64,000 bases of DNA from JAJPIG01 sp035531675 (GCA_035531675.1 DATKSL010000041.1:1-64000), one strand, 5' to 3'; positions 31,837-40,942 are shown, counted from the stretch's first letter. Translations and numbers: made by a program. The notes: generated by a model from the letters alone, not told the origin.

Positions 31837-33978
31837 TTAGCGCGATCGGATCGGAATCAGCCGGGCGTTCTCGACTACCATCTTCCAGGTCGTCAGCGGT
31901 TTGCCCGGTATCCTGATCACCACCCGGCCGCGATGCTTGGCATAGCCGGTGCTGGCGCCGGGGACGAAACCAGACTCCTTCACCACCTTGTAAGTGCCGA
32001 TCACCTGTTCGGTCTTCCGCCCGCTCCGCACATAGAATTGGAATTCATTCCCGCGGTTGGAAAATGAGTTAGACACGGGACTGATGATCTCTTCGCCCGG
32101 CCGCAGCTTGTTGCGATACCATTGCTCGGCCGGTTCGATTTGCACCGGGCGCAACCGGTCGCGGTCGATGGCGAATAGTAGGTCGCCGTGGCTGCGCTCC
32201 AGGTTCACGCCGACGTCGACGAATTGCACGCCCTCGCCGGGCACCTGTCCCTTGGGAAAAAAGAGCATCGGCGGGTCGAAGCTTCCGCCCGGCAGGGCAT
32301 CGATAACCTGCAGGCGCTGATATTTTTCCGCGCCGGCGATTTTCCAGAAAATCAACCGGTCGGGGCGCTCCACTCCGCGATAGATGGTGGCGAGAAATTC
32401 GAAGGTCGAGGTAAAGCCGCGCGAGCGCGCGAAGGAGAGCAGATAGATCAGCCGCAGCGGGTATTCGTGATCGTCGCTGGGCGGGAGGTCGGCAAAAATC
32501 TCCGCCCTGCTATACAGACGATTGCCCGGTCCGGCAGATTCCTCACCGCCACCGAAGTTCTCGGGCGGGAGTTGCGCCAGCGCCTTGCGCCCGGCCGCGA
32601 CGCCGGCGTCGGTCAGCACGGTTATCGCTGCGACCCTGACCGAACGGCTCTGGTCATTGAACGCGACCGGGGTCAGCGTCTGGAGTACCTCCGGCGCAAC
32701 CGGCTTGGACTTGCCGAGCGCGCGTATCGCCCATTCCCGGATGTAAAGGTCGCGATTGCGAAGTGCCGCAATCAACGCCGGTGTAGCGCTCTTTCCCAGG
32801 CCGGCAAGGGTCTCGGCGGCGCCATCGCGTATCCGCCGATCCCCGTCGCCGAGCGCCTTGACCAGGGCGGGAATCGCCGCGGCGCCATCGGGTCCCAGCG
32901 CCGTGATTGCGCTGAGCGCCGCCACGCGCACCCGCGGATCCTGATCTCCAGTCAACGCGCGCGCCAGCGACGGCGCCGCGCTCGCTCCTGCGATCGGGCC
33001 GAGCACTTTCGCGATCGCGGCGCGGAAGCTTGGCTGCTGATTGGTGGCGAGCTGCAGTTCCAGCATCGGCGTCGCGTCGAGCGCGTTACGGCCCATTCCT
33101 CCCAGCGCTTCGACCGCTCCCCAATGCTGCACCGACTGGTCGGACCGCAGAGCCTCGATCAAAATCGGCACCGATGCCTTGTCGGTCGGATCGATTTTGG
33201 CAAGCGCATAGGCGGCCGAGTCGCGCACGTAGCGCACCGGGTCATTCAACACCGCGGAAAGCGCGGGGACGGCGATTTTGGCGGGCGGCCCGATCCGTGA
33301 CAGATCGTCAGCGGCCAGAGCGCGGATATTCGGGTTGGAATCTTTGAGCGCCTCGGCCAGTTCCGGAGCCGCCGCTTTCGCCGCTCCTTGACGCATCTGC
33401 AGCGCTGCGACCGCGGCGAGGCGCACCTGCGGGTTTTTGTTCTTGAGCGCCTGCCGCAGCAACGGCACCACCGCTGCGCCGATACCCGCGACCTGCATCG
33501 AGGCGAAGGATTGCACCCGGGGGTCGCTGAAGGTGCCGATCAGAATCGGCCAGACCGCCGGCTGCTCTTTTGCCATCTCGCCCAGCGCACTGACCACGGA
33601 GATGCGAAGCTGCGCGTTCCTGTCGCGCTTGTCTTCGAGCAGATGGCTCAACGCGGGAATCGCCGGTGCGCCGACGTTGGCAAGCGCTCTGATCGCGTAG
33701 CCCGCGACGTCGGGCGGCGGGGCGGGATTCTCCAGGGCATCGAGGAGCGGCGCAATCGCCGCGGGCGGCAGCGGTTTGATTCCCGCGAGCCCCCGAGCCG
33801 CCTCGCGCTGCGCCCCTGCGTCGGGACTTTGCAACTGCTTGATGAGCTCGGCGACCCGTGGCGACGCAGAACCGCGCCGATCGCTCTGCGCCTGCGCCGC
33901 TCCGGAGGCCAGCACCAGCGCCAGAAGAACGAGCAGCGCTTGCCGTCTAAGAAAGCCTCGCGATGATGCGCGCGCCAT
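31837..33978 (-). CDS. Exported HEAT-repeat protein with uncharacterised C-terminal domain
   Basis: The protein has 713 residues from the ATG at 33978 (MARASSRGFLRRQALL). This start gives a proper signal peptide (LLVLLALVLASGAAQAQS); an in-frame start farther upstream would enter the GST gene. Residues 50-490 are HEAT repeats, such as APLLDALENPAPPPDVAGY, AAPELAEALKDSNPNIRAL and PALIAALRNRDLYIREWAIR. The last 200 residues form a separate beta-rich domain (FFPKGQVPGEGVQFVDVGVN, EQWYRNKLRPGEEIISPVS, VVIRIPGKPLTTWKMVVEN) that I do not recognise. It is probably periplasmic or outer-membrane associated. It sits 26 bp downstream of the GST gene and may be in its operon. Confidence 0.72.
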   Translation of the reverse strand: MARASSRGFLRRQALLVLLALVLASGAAQAQSDRRGSASPRVAELIKQLQSPDAGAQREAARGLAGIKPLPPAAIAPLLDALENPAPPPDVAGYAIRALANVGAPAIPALSHLLEDKRDRNAQLRISVVSALGEMAKEQPAVWPILIGTFSDPRVQSFASMQVAGIGAAVVPLLRQALKNKNPQVRLAAVAALQMRQGAAKAAAPELAEALKDSNPNIRALAADDLSRIGPPAKIAVPALSAVLNDPVRYVRDSAAYALAKIDPTDKASVPILIEALRSDQSVQHWGAVEALGGMGRNALDATPMLELQLATNQQPSFRAAIAKVLGPIAGASAAPSLARALTGDQDPRVRVAALSAITALGPDGAAAIPALVKALGDGDRRIRDGAAETLAGLGKSATPALIAALRNRDLYIREWAIRALGKSKPVAPEVLQTLTPVAFNDQSRSVRVAAITVLTDAGVAAGRKALAQLPPENFGGGEESAGPGNRLYSRAEIFADLPPSDDHEYPLRLIYLLSFARSRGFTSTFEFLATIYRGVERPDRLIFWKIAGAEKYQRLQVIDALPGGSFDPPMLFFPKGQVPGEGVQFVDVGVNLERSHGDLLFAIDRDRLRPVQIEPAEQWYRNKLRPGEEIISPVSNSFSNRGNEFQFYVRSGRKTEQVIGTYKVVKESGFVPGASTGYAKHRGRVVIRIPGKPLTTWKMVVENARLIPIRSR

Positions 33979-34004
33979 CTTGCCGGGCGGAGTGGTCCCG
34001 CTCG

Positions 34005-34790
34005 CTAATGCGCCACGATCGCCGCGATCGCCGCGCGTGCGTCGCGGCCCGCCGGACCCATGATATCCAGGTACTTCGGATCGACGTAATTCGCCACGCC
34101 GCTGAAGTTCGGCCGCGCCGCGCAGCGCGCCAGCCAGCGCCCGACCGAGGCCCGCTCGCCGTCCCACATCCATGAGAGCGACAGATGGTCGAGCCGCACG
34201 AGGTAGGGGGTAAGCGCCACATCGGCCAGGCTGTATTCATCGCCCACCAGCCACGGCGTCGCATCGAGTTGCCGAGCCATCTGCGTCAGCAGCTTGTCGT
34301 GGGCCTTGATCGCATTGGCGAAGGCCGGCGACTCGACCCCCTGGTTGAGCCGCGCGCGAAAGCTCTCACGCATCGCCGGGTCCGGCCGGCCGGCGGCGTA
34401 ACGTTCGATCGCTTCGGGGCCGAGCGCGAGATATTGATGGCGAAAGGCGAGCGCGAAGCTGATGGTGGCGCACGCCAGGTGCAGGCCGGTGTCGGGAATC
34501 TGCGTCCAGATGCGCATCCGGGCCCGCGCGATAGGATCCTGCGGCCGCAGCGGATGATCGGGATAGGCGTCATCCAGATACTCGCAGATGACGGTCGACT
34601 CGATGATCGGCTGACCCTTCTCGACGATAGTGGGGACCACCGCCTTGGGGTTGAGCTTTACGTACTCGGGCTGGTTTTGATCGCCGGCACGCAGGTTCAG
34701 ATGGTGCTCGGTGGGTTTGAGATTTTTTTCGTGGATCACCAGCCGGACCTTCTGCGAACAGACCGACATGTTGTTGTGATAGAGCTCCAT
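34005..34790 (-). CDS. Glutathione S-transferase family protein
   Basis: The protein has 261 residues. The N-terminal thioredoxin-like domain reads MELYHNNMSVCSQKVRLVIH with a Ser/Cys active-site region at 9-13. LNPKAVVPTIVEKG supplies the cis-Pro and IIESTVICEYLDD is the glutathione gamma-glutamyl contact (Glu-Ser). The C-terminal helical domain ends with DEYSLADVALTPYLVRLDHL, the N-capping box. It would conjugate or reduce electrophiles, and some members help aromatic or halogenated compound degradation. It lies between the HEAT-repeat gene and the CHASE2 cyclase gene on the same strand. No glutathione synthesis gene is in the window. Confidence 0.9.
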   Translation of the reverse strand: MELYHNNMSVCSQKVRLVIHEKNLKPTEHHLNLRAGDQNQPEYVKLNPKAVVPTIVEKGQPIIESTVICEYLDDAYPDHPLRPQDPIARARMRIWTQIPDTGLHLACATISFALAFRHQYLALGPEAIERYAAGRPDPAMRESFRARLNQGVESPAFANAIKAHDKLLTQMARQLDATPWLVGDEYSLADVALTPYLVRLDHLSLSWMWDGERASVGRWLARCAARPNFSGVANYVDPKYLDIMGPAGRDARAAIAAIVAH

Positions 34791-34834
34791 GGTCGCCTCC
34801 GGATTGCGCCGCGACGCTCACGCGTCCGCGCGGT

Positions 34835-37066
34835 TCATTTGGTGTCGAACTCGAATACCACCTCGCCCGGCGTCTGTGGATTACCGGCGGCGAGTTTCTC
34901 CAGATAAAGTCCGATCAGCTTGTCGCCCGGCCGCTCGGCCAGCAGCGCGTTGAAGGCCTCGCGGGCGGCCTCCGGCGCGCCCTGCCTGAGACGGCCGAGC
35001 GCTTCCGCGTAACGCTCACAGTAGCGCGGGTCGACGCCGTCGCCGAGCCGGCCGGCCACCTCTACCACCGGCACCAGCTCTTCCTTGCCTTTGACCTTGA
35101 CCAGTCCGATCTCGCGCACCAGGTAGTGGTTGGTGCCGCCGGCTTCGTCGAGGGTCTTGCGGGTGACGATCAGATGCGAGCCGAAGCGGCGCGTCAGCCC
35201 CTCCAGCCGCGAGGCGAGATTCACCGTGTCACCGATCACCGAATATTCGAAATGCTGGTCGCCGCCGAAATTGCCGACGATCACGTCGCCGGTCGCGATG
35301 CCGATGCCGATGTCGAGGTCGGCGAAACGCTCGTCGTTGTGGCGCAACCGTGCCAGGGCCTCGAGCATGTTGAGCCCGCAATCGATCGCGGCGCGCGACG
35401 GATTTTCCAACGGCAGCGGTGCGCCCCAGAACGCCATGATGCCGTCGCCCATCAGCTTGTCGAGCACGCCGCGGCTGTCGAAGATAAGCCCGGTCATGGC
35501 GTTGGTGTAGGTGTTGAGCAGCGCGACCAGCGCTTCGGGCTCGGAGCGCTCGGCGCGCGCCGTGAAGTTCACGATGTCGGAAAACAGGATGCTGAGGTGG
35601 CGGCGCTCGCCGCCGAGCCGCAGCCCCTGGGGATCGTCGACGACCGAGGAGATCACACCCGGATGCAGGTAATGCTCGAAGGCGTGACGAATACGGCGCT
35701 TCTCGCGGCCTTCGGTGGCATAGCGGAAGCTTGCCAATAATGCGTAGGTGATACTGACCACGCCGAGCGGAAAGACCACCCCGACCAGCGTTCCGCCGTA
35801 CGCCAGCCGCGCCTGCGCATACAGAAAATAGCCGCCGGCCAGGACCAGCAGCGCCACGAAGGACCAGATCGCCGAGAGCGTTGCGGCCGCGGCGCTGATC
35901 GCGATTCCCAGTATCACCGCGCTCAGCCGCGCCTCGCCCTCGCTGGTCTCGGAGCGGCGGATGAAGGTGCCCTGCAGCAGATCGTCGATCGCGTTGGCGT
36001 GAATCTCGACCGCCGGATAATCGGCGCCCACCGGCGTCACCACGCGATCGCCGAGCCCATGGCCGGTGACGCCGACCAGCACGATTTTATTTGCCAGCGC
36101 GGCGGCCGGGACGCGATGGTTCACGATATCGGCCACCGAGTAGCGCGGGAAGACGGTTTCATCGCCACGGAAATCGACCAGCATCCGGCCCATCTCATCG
36201 ACCGGAATCGATTCGTCTCCGATCGCCACGCCGGTGATGCCGACCGGCGACAGTCGCAGCGAGAGCGGCGCGTTGTCGCGATAAGCGGCGGCCACCGCCA
36301 GGAACAGCGGGATGCAATAGCGGTCGTGAAAACGCACCACCGTCATCTCCGAGCGCATCACGCCGTCCGCGTCGGCGTCGATATCGACGTAGGCGCTGCC
36401 CCGGGCCGCCTTGAGCAGCGGCGCGATCGGCGGCAGGTAGGCATGCGCGGTGAGCAGCAGCGCGGGCGCCGGGCCGGCCGCCTTGAGCACGGTCCCATAC
36501 TCGAGCGGCGGCGGCGTCTGGATGGTGGTGACGTAGTTGGCGTTGGCCTGCGCGCTCTGCAGATTGTTGAACTGATGGCTGGCCAGCGGATAGGCGAGGA
36601 TGGTCGAGCCCTGGGTCTGAATCGCCCTGGCGAACTGGAGATCGTTGCTTTCGCCCAGGGTGCTGGCGATGGTCGCCGGGCTGAGGCCGGCGGCAGCGAG
36701 CCGCCGGGCGATCTGCTCGCGCTGCACGTCGGCGTTGTCGCGTTCGCTGAAGAAGATATCGAAACCGACGACCTTGACCCGGTAAGCGCGCAGCGCGTCG
36801 ACCAGCCGCGCCATCGTGCTTCGCGGCCATGGCCAGCGTCCGAGCTCGGCGATACTACGGTCGTCGACCGCGGCGATCACGACGATACGCGCCGGCTTGC
36901 GGCCCGGCCGCGCGTACATCCGCAGATCCGAGGCCTTGAGCTCCGCCATCTCGAGCGCGCGCGAATAGCGTGCAGCGATCGAGAACAACCCGACCATCAC
37001 CAGCAGGCCGAGAACGAACGAGCGCAGCGCCGTGCCGCGAAGGATTTTGAACCTGCCTGAGGCCAT
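34835..37066 (-). CDS. CHASE2-domain adenylate cyclase (class III)
   Basis: The protein has 743 residues. After an N-terminal helix (about 14-30), an extracytoplasmic CHASE2 sensor (about 40-370) includes VIAAVDDRSIAELGRWPWPR and VVGFDIFFSERDN. About three membrane helices follow (380-445), then a class III cyclase domain (about 490-665). There, ILFSDIVNFT and LMGDGIMAFWG carry the metal Asp residues, VLDKLMGD has the adenine-directing Lys, and YSVIGDTVNLASRLE has the partner Asp. These favour ATP and hence cAMP. A short helical tail ends the protein. It lies next to a FecR gene (37917-38711) and a beta-barrel-like gene (37137-37904), a recurrent CHASE2/FecR neighbourhood. The gene is intact. 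Confidence 0.93.
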   Translation of the reverse strand: MASGRFKILRGTALRSFVLGLLVMVGLFSIAARYSRALEMAELKASDLRMYARPGRKPARIVVIAAVDDRSIAELGRWPWPRSTMARLVDALRAYRVKVVGFDIFFSERDNADVQREQIARRLAAAGLSPATIASTLGESNDLQFARAIQTQGSTILAYPLASHQFNNLQSAQANANYVTTIQTPPPLEYGTVLKAAGPAPALLLTAHAYLPPIAPLLKAARGSAYVDIDADADGVMRSEMTVVRFHDRYCIPLFLAVAAAYRDNAPLSLRLSPVGITGVAIGDESIPVDEMGRMLVDFRGDETVFPRYSVADIVNHRVPAAALANKIVLVGVTGHGLGDRVVTPVGADYPAVEIHANAIDDLLQGTFIRRSETSEGEARLSAVILGIAISAAAATLSAIWSFVALLVLAGGYFLYAQARLAYGGTLVGVVFPLGVVSITYALLASFRYATEGREKRRIRHAFEHYLHPGVISSVVDDPQGLRLGGERRHLSILFSDIVNFTARAERSEPEALVALLNTYTNAMTGLIFDSRGVLDKLMGDGIMAFWGAPLPLENPSRAAIDCGLNMLEALARLRHNDERFADLDIGIGIATGDVIVGNFGGDQHFEYSVIGDTVNLASRLEGLTRRFGSHLIVTRKTLDEAGGTNHYLVREIGLVKVKGKEELVPVVEVAGRLGDGVDPRYCERYAEALGRLRQGAPEAAREAFNALLAERPGDKLIGLYLEKLAAGNPQTPGEVVFEFDTK

Positions 37067-37136
37067 ACCCGAACCGGACTGGCCAGAGATTAGGACACCG
37101 GGGCGCTTTAAGCCAACCGGCTCCGACCGGCGATCG

Positions 37137-37904
37137 CTATTCCTTCCAGCTGAACTGCCGGAACAGGCTGATTTCGCCGTATTGCTTGGCGGTGCCGTAG
37201 CCGAACTGGGTCATCAGGCCGAGCTGCCATGGACGGTAGAAGAACGTGAGGTCGGGGCCGCCCTGGCCGGCGCTGCCATTGGTGATGCCGCCGGTCCAGA
37301 ACGCTCCGCCGGCGCCGGCCAGCACCATGAACGTATCGTTCGAGATCGCGACCGTGCGCAGATCGATCTCGGTCGAGGTCACCGCGTTCTCGAAGGTATG
37401 GAGCGAGCTGAACGACCAGTTGAGCGGCAACCGGCTGTAGGCGAACAGCCAGCTATTGAAATCGCCCTCGATCACCGAGCTGTGGCTGTCGCCGCCGTCG
37501 TGCCCGCCGGAAAGATAAAAGTGAGCGCCCGGAAAGATCGCGAAATCGAGGCCGCCCTGGAAGCGCCCGAAATCGTAGCGCGAGTTGGCCCCGTTGGTCG
37601 GGTCGAGCGGATTCGAGAAGCCCTCGCCCACGTAAAGCTGATAGCCGGTCGCGCGTCCGAACACGCCGATGTAGGGCGTCAGACTTTGCTCAATCTGGAA
37701 ACCTTCCTGGGTGACGCCCGACTGATCGCTGATATAGCCGCCGCCGTACAGCACGAGTTGGAAAGTCCCCTGCTGCTTCAATGAGAAGAAATCCGGATAG
37801 AAGCTGCTTAGCTGCGCATGGGCTGTTCCGGCAGCAAGGATCGCAAGCGACAGGGCCAAGGCCGCGCCGCGAAGCAGCGTCGGTATTACAGAATCGCGGG
37901 GCAC
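37137..37904 (-). CDS. Exported beta-barrel-like hypothetical protein
   Basis: The protein has 255 residues with a clear signal peptide (LLRGAALALSLAILAAGTAHAQ). The mature part alternates aromatic and small residues with many Gly, for example GTFQLVLYGGGYISDQSG, LFAYSRLPLNWSFSSLHTF and FFYRPWQLGLMTQFGYG, as in outer-membrane barrels. It ends ISLFRQFSWKE rather than in a terminal Phe, so barrel insertion is not certain. It sits 12 bp downstream of the FecR gene and upstream of the CHASE2 cyclase on the same strand, presumably in one operon. It may be a surface or periplasmic partner of the sensor cyclase. No named family is recognised. Confidence 0.62.
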   Translation of the reverse strand: MPRDSVIPTLLRGAALALSLAILAAGTAHAQLSSFYPDFFSLKQQGTFQLVLYGGGYISDQSGVTQEGFQIEQSLTPYIGVFGRATGYQLYVGEGFSNPLDPTNGANSRYDFGRFQGGLDFAIFPGAHFYLSGGHDGGDSHSSVIEGDFNSWLFAYSRLPLNWSFSSLHTFENAVTSTEIDLRTVAISNDTFMVLAGAGGAFWTGGITNGSAGQGGPDLTFFYRPWQLGLMTQFGYGTAKQYGEISLFRQFSWKE

Positions 37905-37916
37905 GTCAAATTCCCG

Positions 37917-38711
37917 CTAGCCGGGGAATCCTCCACCGCTCGGCGGGGGTGGCGGTGGCGGCGGCGGGGGTGGCGGTGGTGGTGCCGCGCTGGCGCCGGG
38001 GCTGACGCCGGTGAAGCCGCCCGCGCCGCTGCCGGTGGTGCCGATCGCGGCCGGCGTCAGCGGCGCCAGCGCGCACGGTACCGCACTCGTGTAGCCCGGC
38101 TTGATCTCGATCGCCGGCGCTCCCGGATTCAGCGTGCTGCGAACCTCGACCACGCCCTCGGCGACCGAGACATCGGTGAAATCGCTGCAATTTGGATAGC
38201 CCGGCCGCGGGGCTCCGGCGCGATAGTCGGTCTCGTAATCGGTGCCGCGCGCCGCCGCGATCGCGTTGGGCGTATGCACCGCGAAGTTGGGCACGCCGCC
38301 CGCCGAAGTGGCGTGGACCAGCGAACGCAGCAGGCCCGAGACCAGGCTCACCTGGGTGCTTATCCGCCCACCGGCGCCGACCAGATGCTGGTCGATGGTG
38401 ATGGTGCTGGATTCGTGAATCTGGAGCTGGCTCTGATCGGTCAGTGTGATGGTCGCGGAGGAGGCCGGCCCGGTGGTGATGCGATCACCGACCATTATCG
38501 CTGTGCCCTGGGCGAGGTTGCTGGTCGTGGCTCCGCGCTTCACCTGCACCTGACCCTGGACGGCGGTGGCGGTGCCGGCGGTTGCTTGCGCGAAGACCGG
38601 CGGCGTCGCCAGCCCGATCGCGAGCGCGATCACTGCGCCGAGAAGCGTGGCGAACCGTGCCGCAGTGGCGAGTGGCGCGCGCGGCCGACAAGCTGCGATC
38701 CGCATGGTCAT
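37917..38711 (-). CDS. Exported FecR-domain protein with polyproline tail
   Basis: The protein has 264 residues. A signal sequence (LLGAVIALAIGLATPPVFAQ) is followed by a FecR-like domain (about 45-180): VQGQVQVKRGATTSNLAQG, MVGDRITTGPASSATITLTD and HTPNAIAAARGTDYETDY. The end is low complexity: SPGASAA, then 14 prolines in a row, then SGGGFPG. Such stand-alone FecR proteins are extracytoplasmic and often occur with CHASE2 cyclases. It is first in the FecR, barrel, cyclase run. The polyproline may span the cell wall or peptidoglycan space, or be a slippage-prone tract. Confidence 0.82.
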   Translation of the reverse strand: MTMRIAACRPRAPLATAARFATLLGAVIALAIGLATPPVFAQATAGTATAVQGQVQVKRGATTSNLAQGTAIMVGDRITTGPASSATITLTDQSQLQIHESSTITIDQHLVGAGGRISTQVSLVSGLLRSLVHATSAGGVPNFAVHTPNAIAAARGTDYETDYRAGAPRPGYPNCSDFTDVSVAEGVVEVRSTLNPGAPAIEIKPGYTSAVPCALAPLTPAAIGTTGSGAGGFTGVSPGASAAPPPPPPPPPPPPPPSGGGFPG

Positions 38712-38866
38712 AGCTACTATGCGAAACTTCTATGTTTTGCGGTGAGTCGAGTCAAACCGCAAACTGCTCTTTTGGCCTAATCGGCACCCTGGGAAGTCGA
38801 TCGTGAGGCGTTTCGATCGCCATGCGGCGAGCCGGTCTTGCGGCGCCGGCGCGCCGGCGGGGTTTC

Positions 38867-38921
38867 TTGACACTGTTCGGCGTTCATGAAAATCAGCTAA
38901 GCTGACAGTATCGACATACTG
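38867..38921 (+). promoter_or_regulatory. Putative promoter and two adjacent palindromes before the meta-cleavage operon
   Basis: TTGACA at 38867-38872 is a good -35, but the matching -10 is weak. TCAGCT-A-AGCTGA (38893-38905) and CAGTAT-CGAC-ATACTG (38906-38921) are two perfect inverted repeats lying back to back. They sit just ahead of the ribosome site AAGGAG near 38931. Position and symmetry suggest regulator operators. Confidence 0.5.
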
Positions 38922-38942
38922 GAGCGTTGCAAGGAGTTCTCG

Positions 38943-39857
38943 ATGGCATCGGAGAAAGTCAAAGTTGCAATCATCGGCTCGGGCAATATCGGCACCGACC
39001 TGATGTTCAAGCTGCGCCGCAGCACGGTGCTCGAGCTGACCTGGATGGTCGGCGTGGTGCCCGATTCCGACGGGCTGCGCCGCGCCCGTGAGCTCGGCTA
39101 CAAGACCACGCACAAGGGTATCGAAGACCTGAAGGACCATCTCGAGGACTTCGAGATGGCCTTCGACGCCACCACGGCGCACGCCCATTACAAGCACGCC
39201 GAACTGCTCAAGCAGTGGGGCAAGATCGCAATCGATCTGACCCCGGCGGCGATCGGTCCCTACGTGGTGCCGGTGGTCAACCTCGATCAGTACCTCGACC
39301 ATCAGAACGTCAACCTGGTGACCTGCGGCGGACAGGCGACGGTGCCGATGGTCTATGCGGTGTCGCGGGTGACGCCGGTCAAGTACGCCGAAATCGTCTC
39401 GACCGTGGCCAGCCGCTCGGCGGGTCCCGGCACGCGCCAGAATATCGACGAGTTTACCGAGACCACGGCGCGCGGACTCTCGGAAGTCGGCGGCGCCGCG
39501 CAGGGCAAGGCGATTATTATTCTCAACCCCGCCGACCCGCCGATCATCATGCGCAACACGGTTTACGTCAGCCTCGACAAGGACGCCGACCGCGAGGCGA
39601 TCAAGGGCTCGATCGAGGAGATGGTGACCGAGGTGCAGCGTTACGTGCCCGGCTATCACCTGAAGTCGCCGCCGATCTTCGACGAGGATCGGGTGATGAT
39701 AATGCTCGAGGTCGAAGGGGCGGGCGATTACCTGCCCAAGTTTTCGGGCAACCTCGACATCATGACCTCGGCCGCGGTGCGCGTGGCCGAGGGCTTCGCC
39801 AGCCATCTCAAGACACGCAAAGGACGCCCTGAGCGGCGGGAGGAGAGCCGGGCATGA
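38943..39857 (+). CDS. dmpF: Acetaldehyde dehydrogenase (acylating) of the meta-cleavage pathway
   Basis: The enzyme has 304 residues. The NAD-binding start is VKVAIIGSGNIGTDLMFKLR. The catalytic Cys is in NLVTCGGQATVPMVYAVSRV, and SRSAGPGTRQNIDEFTETTA and MIMLEVEGAGDYLPKFSGNL are family signatures. It turns acetaldehyde, NAD+ and CoA into acetyl-CoA, taking the aldehyde through a channel from its partner aldolase. The next gene starts within it (ATGA overlap at 39854), which is the normal DmpFG pair. It heads a plus-strand run of four meta-cleavage lower-pathway genes, up to 42684. Confidence 0.95.
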   Translation: MASEKVKVAIIGSGNIGTDLMFKLRRSTVLELTWMVGVVPDSDGLRRARELGYKTTHKGIEDLKDHLEDFEMAFDATTAHAHYKHAELLKQWGKIAIDLTPAAIGPYVVPVVNLDQYLDHQNVNLVTCGGQATVPMVYAVSRVTPVKYAEIVSTVASRSAGPGTRQNIDEFTETTARGLSEVGGAAQGKAIIILNPADPPIIMRNTVYVSLDKDADREAIKGSIEEMVTEVQRYVPGYHLKSPPIFDEDRVMIMLEVEGAGDYLPKFSGNLDIMTSAAVRVAEGFASHLKTRKGRPERREESRA

Positions 39858-40906
39858 GTGCCAAGAAAATCTGGATTACCGATACCACGCTGCGCGACGG
39901 CGACCATGCGATGTCGCACAAGTACGAGGTCGACCAGGTGCGGCGTATCGCCCAGGCGCTCGATGAGGCCGGCGTGCCGGTCATCGAGGTCTCGCACGGC
40001 GACGGGCTGGGCGGCTCGTCGATGCAATACGGCTTCTCGATCGAAGAGGAGGAGAAGTACCTGCGCGCCGCCGCCGAGGTTATCAAGCGCGGCCGGATGG
40101 CGTTCCTGCTGCTGCCGGGAATCGGCACCCGCCACGACCTCGAGCGGGCCGCCAAAATCGGCGCCAAGGTGGCGCGCGTCGCCACCCATTGCACCGAGGC
40201 CGACATCTCCGAACAGCACATCAAGATGGCCAAGGACCTCGGCCTCGACGTGCATAGCTTCCTGATGATGTCGCACATGACGTCGCCCGAAGCGCTGGCC
40301 GGGCAGGCCAAGCTGATGGAAAGCTACGGCGCCGACTGTATCTACGTGGTCGACTCCGCCGGCGCCCAGCTCGTCGACGAGGCGCGCCAGCGGGTGCGCG
40401 CGCTGCGCCATGCGCTCGAGCCCAAGACCGAGGTCGGCTTCCACGCGCACAACAACCTCGGCCTGGCGGTCGGCAACAGCCTGGTCGCGATCGAAGAAGG
40501 CGCCACCCGCATCGACGGCAGCGCCTGCGGACTCGGCGCCGGCGCGGGCAACACCCAGACCGAGGCGCTGGTCGCGGTGCTCGATCGGATGGGTATCGAG
40601 ACCGGCATCGATCTCTTCAAGATCATGGACGTGGCCGAGGAAGTGGTCTACCCGATAATGCGCCAGCGCCACGTGCCGCGCATCGATCGCGGCAGCCTGA
40701 CGATCGGCTACGCCGGCGTCTACTCGACCTTCCTGCTGTTCGCGCAGCGGGCGGCCGAGAAGTTCGGCGTCGAGACGCGCGACATCCTGGTCGAGCTCGG
40801 CAAGCGCAAGATGGTCGGCGGCCAGGAAGACATGATTATCGACGTCGCGGTCGAGCTCGCGAACCAGGCCAAGAGCAAGCCCCGCCGCGCCGAAGCGCGC
40901 GCCTAG
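39854..40906 (+). CDS. dmpG: 4-hydroxy-2-oxovalerate aldolase
   Basis: The enzyme has 350 residues. TDTTLRDGDHAMSHKYEVDQ contains the HMGL-like Arg and metal Asp. HGDGLGGSSMQYGF, VGFHAHNNLGLAVGNSLVAI (metal His-x-His) and GLGAGAGNTQTEALVAVLDR complete the site. It splits 4-hydroxy-2-oxovalerate into pyruvate and acetaldehyde and passes the latter to the dehydrogenase encoded just upstream. Start and upstream stop overlap as ATGA. The end is followed by a 9-bp hairpin (40943-40965) before the hydrolase gene. Confidence 0.95.
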   Translation: MSAKKIWITDTTLRDGDHAMSHKYEVDQVRRIAQALDEAGVPVIEVSHGDGLGGSSMQYGFSIEEEEKYLRAAAEVIKRGRMAFLLLPGIGTRHDLERAAKIGAKVARVATHCTEADISEQHIKMAKDLGLDVHSFLMMSHMTSPEALAGQAKLMESYGADCIYVVDSAGAQLVDEARQRVRALRHALEPKTEVGFHAHNNLGLAVGNSLVAIEEGATRIDGSACGLGAGAGNTQTEALVAVLDRMGIETGIDLFKIMDVAEEVVYPIMRQRHVPRIDRGSLTIGYAGVYSTFLLFAQRAAEKFGVETRDILVELGKRKMVGGQEDMIIDVAVELANQAKSKPRRAEARA

Positions 40907-40942
40907 GCGGCGCTGCGGGCCTGAAACTTCGCAACCCACGAT

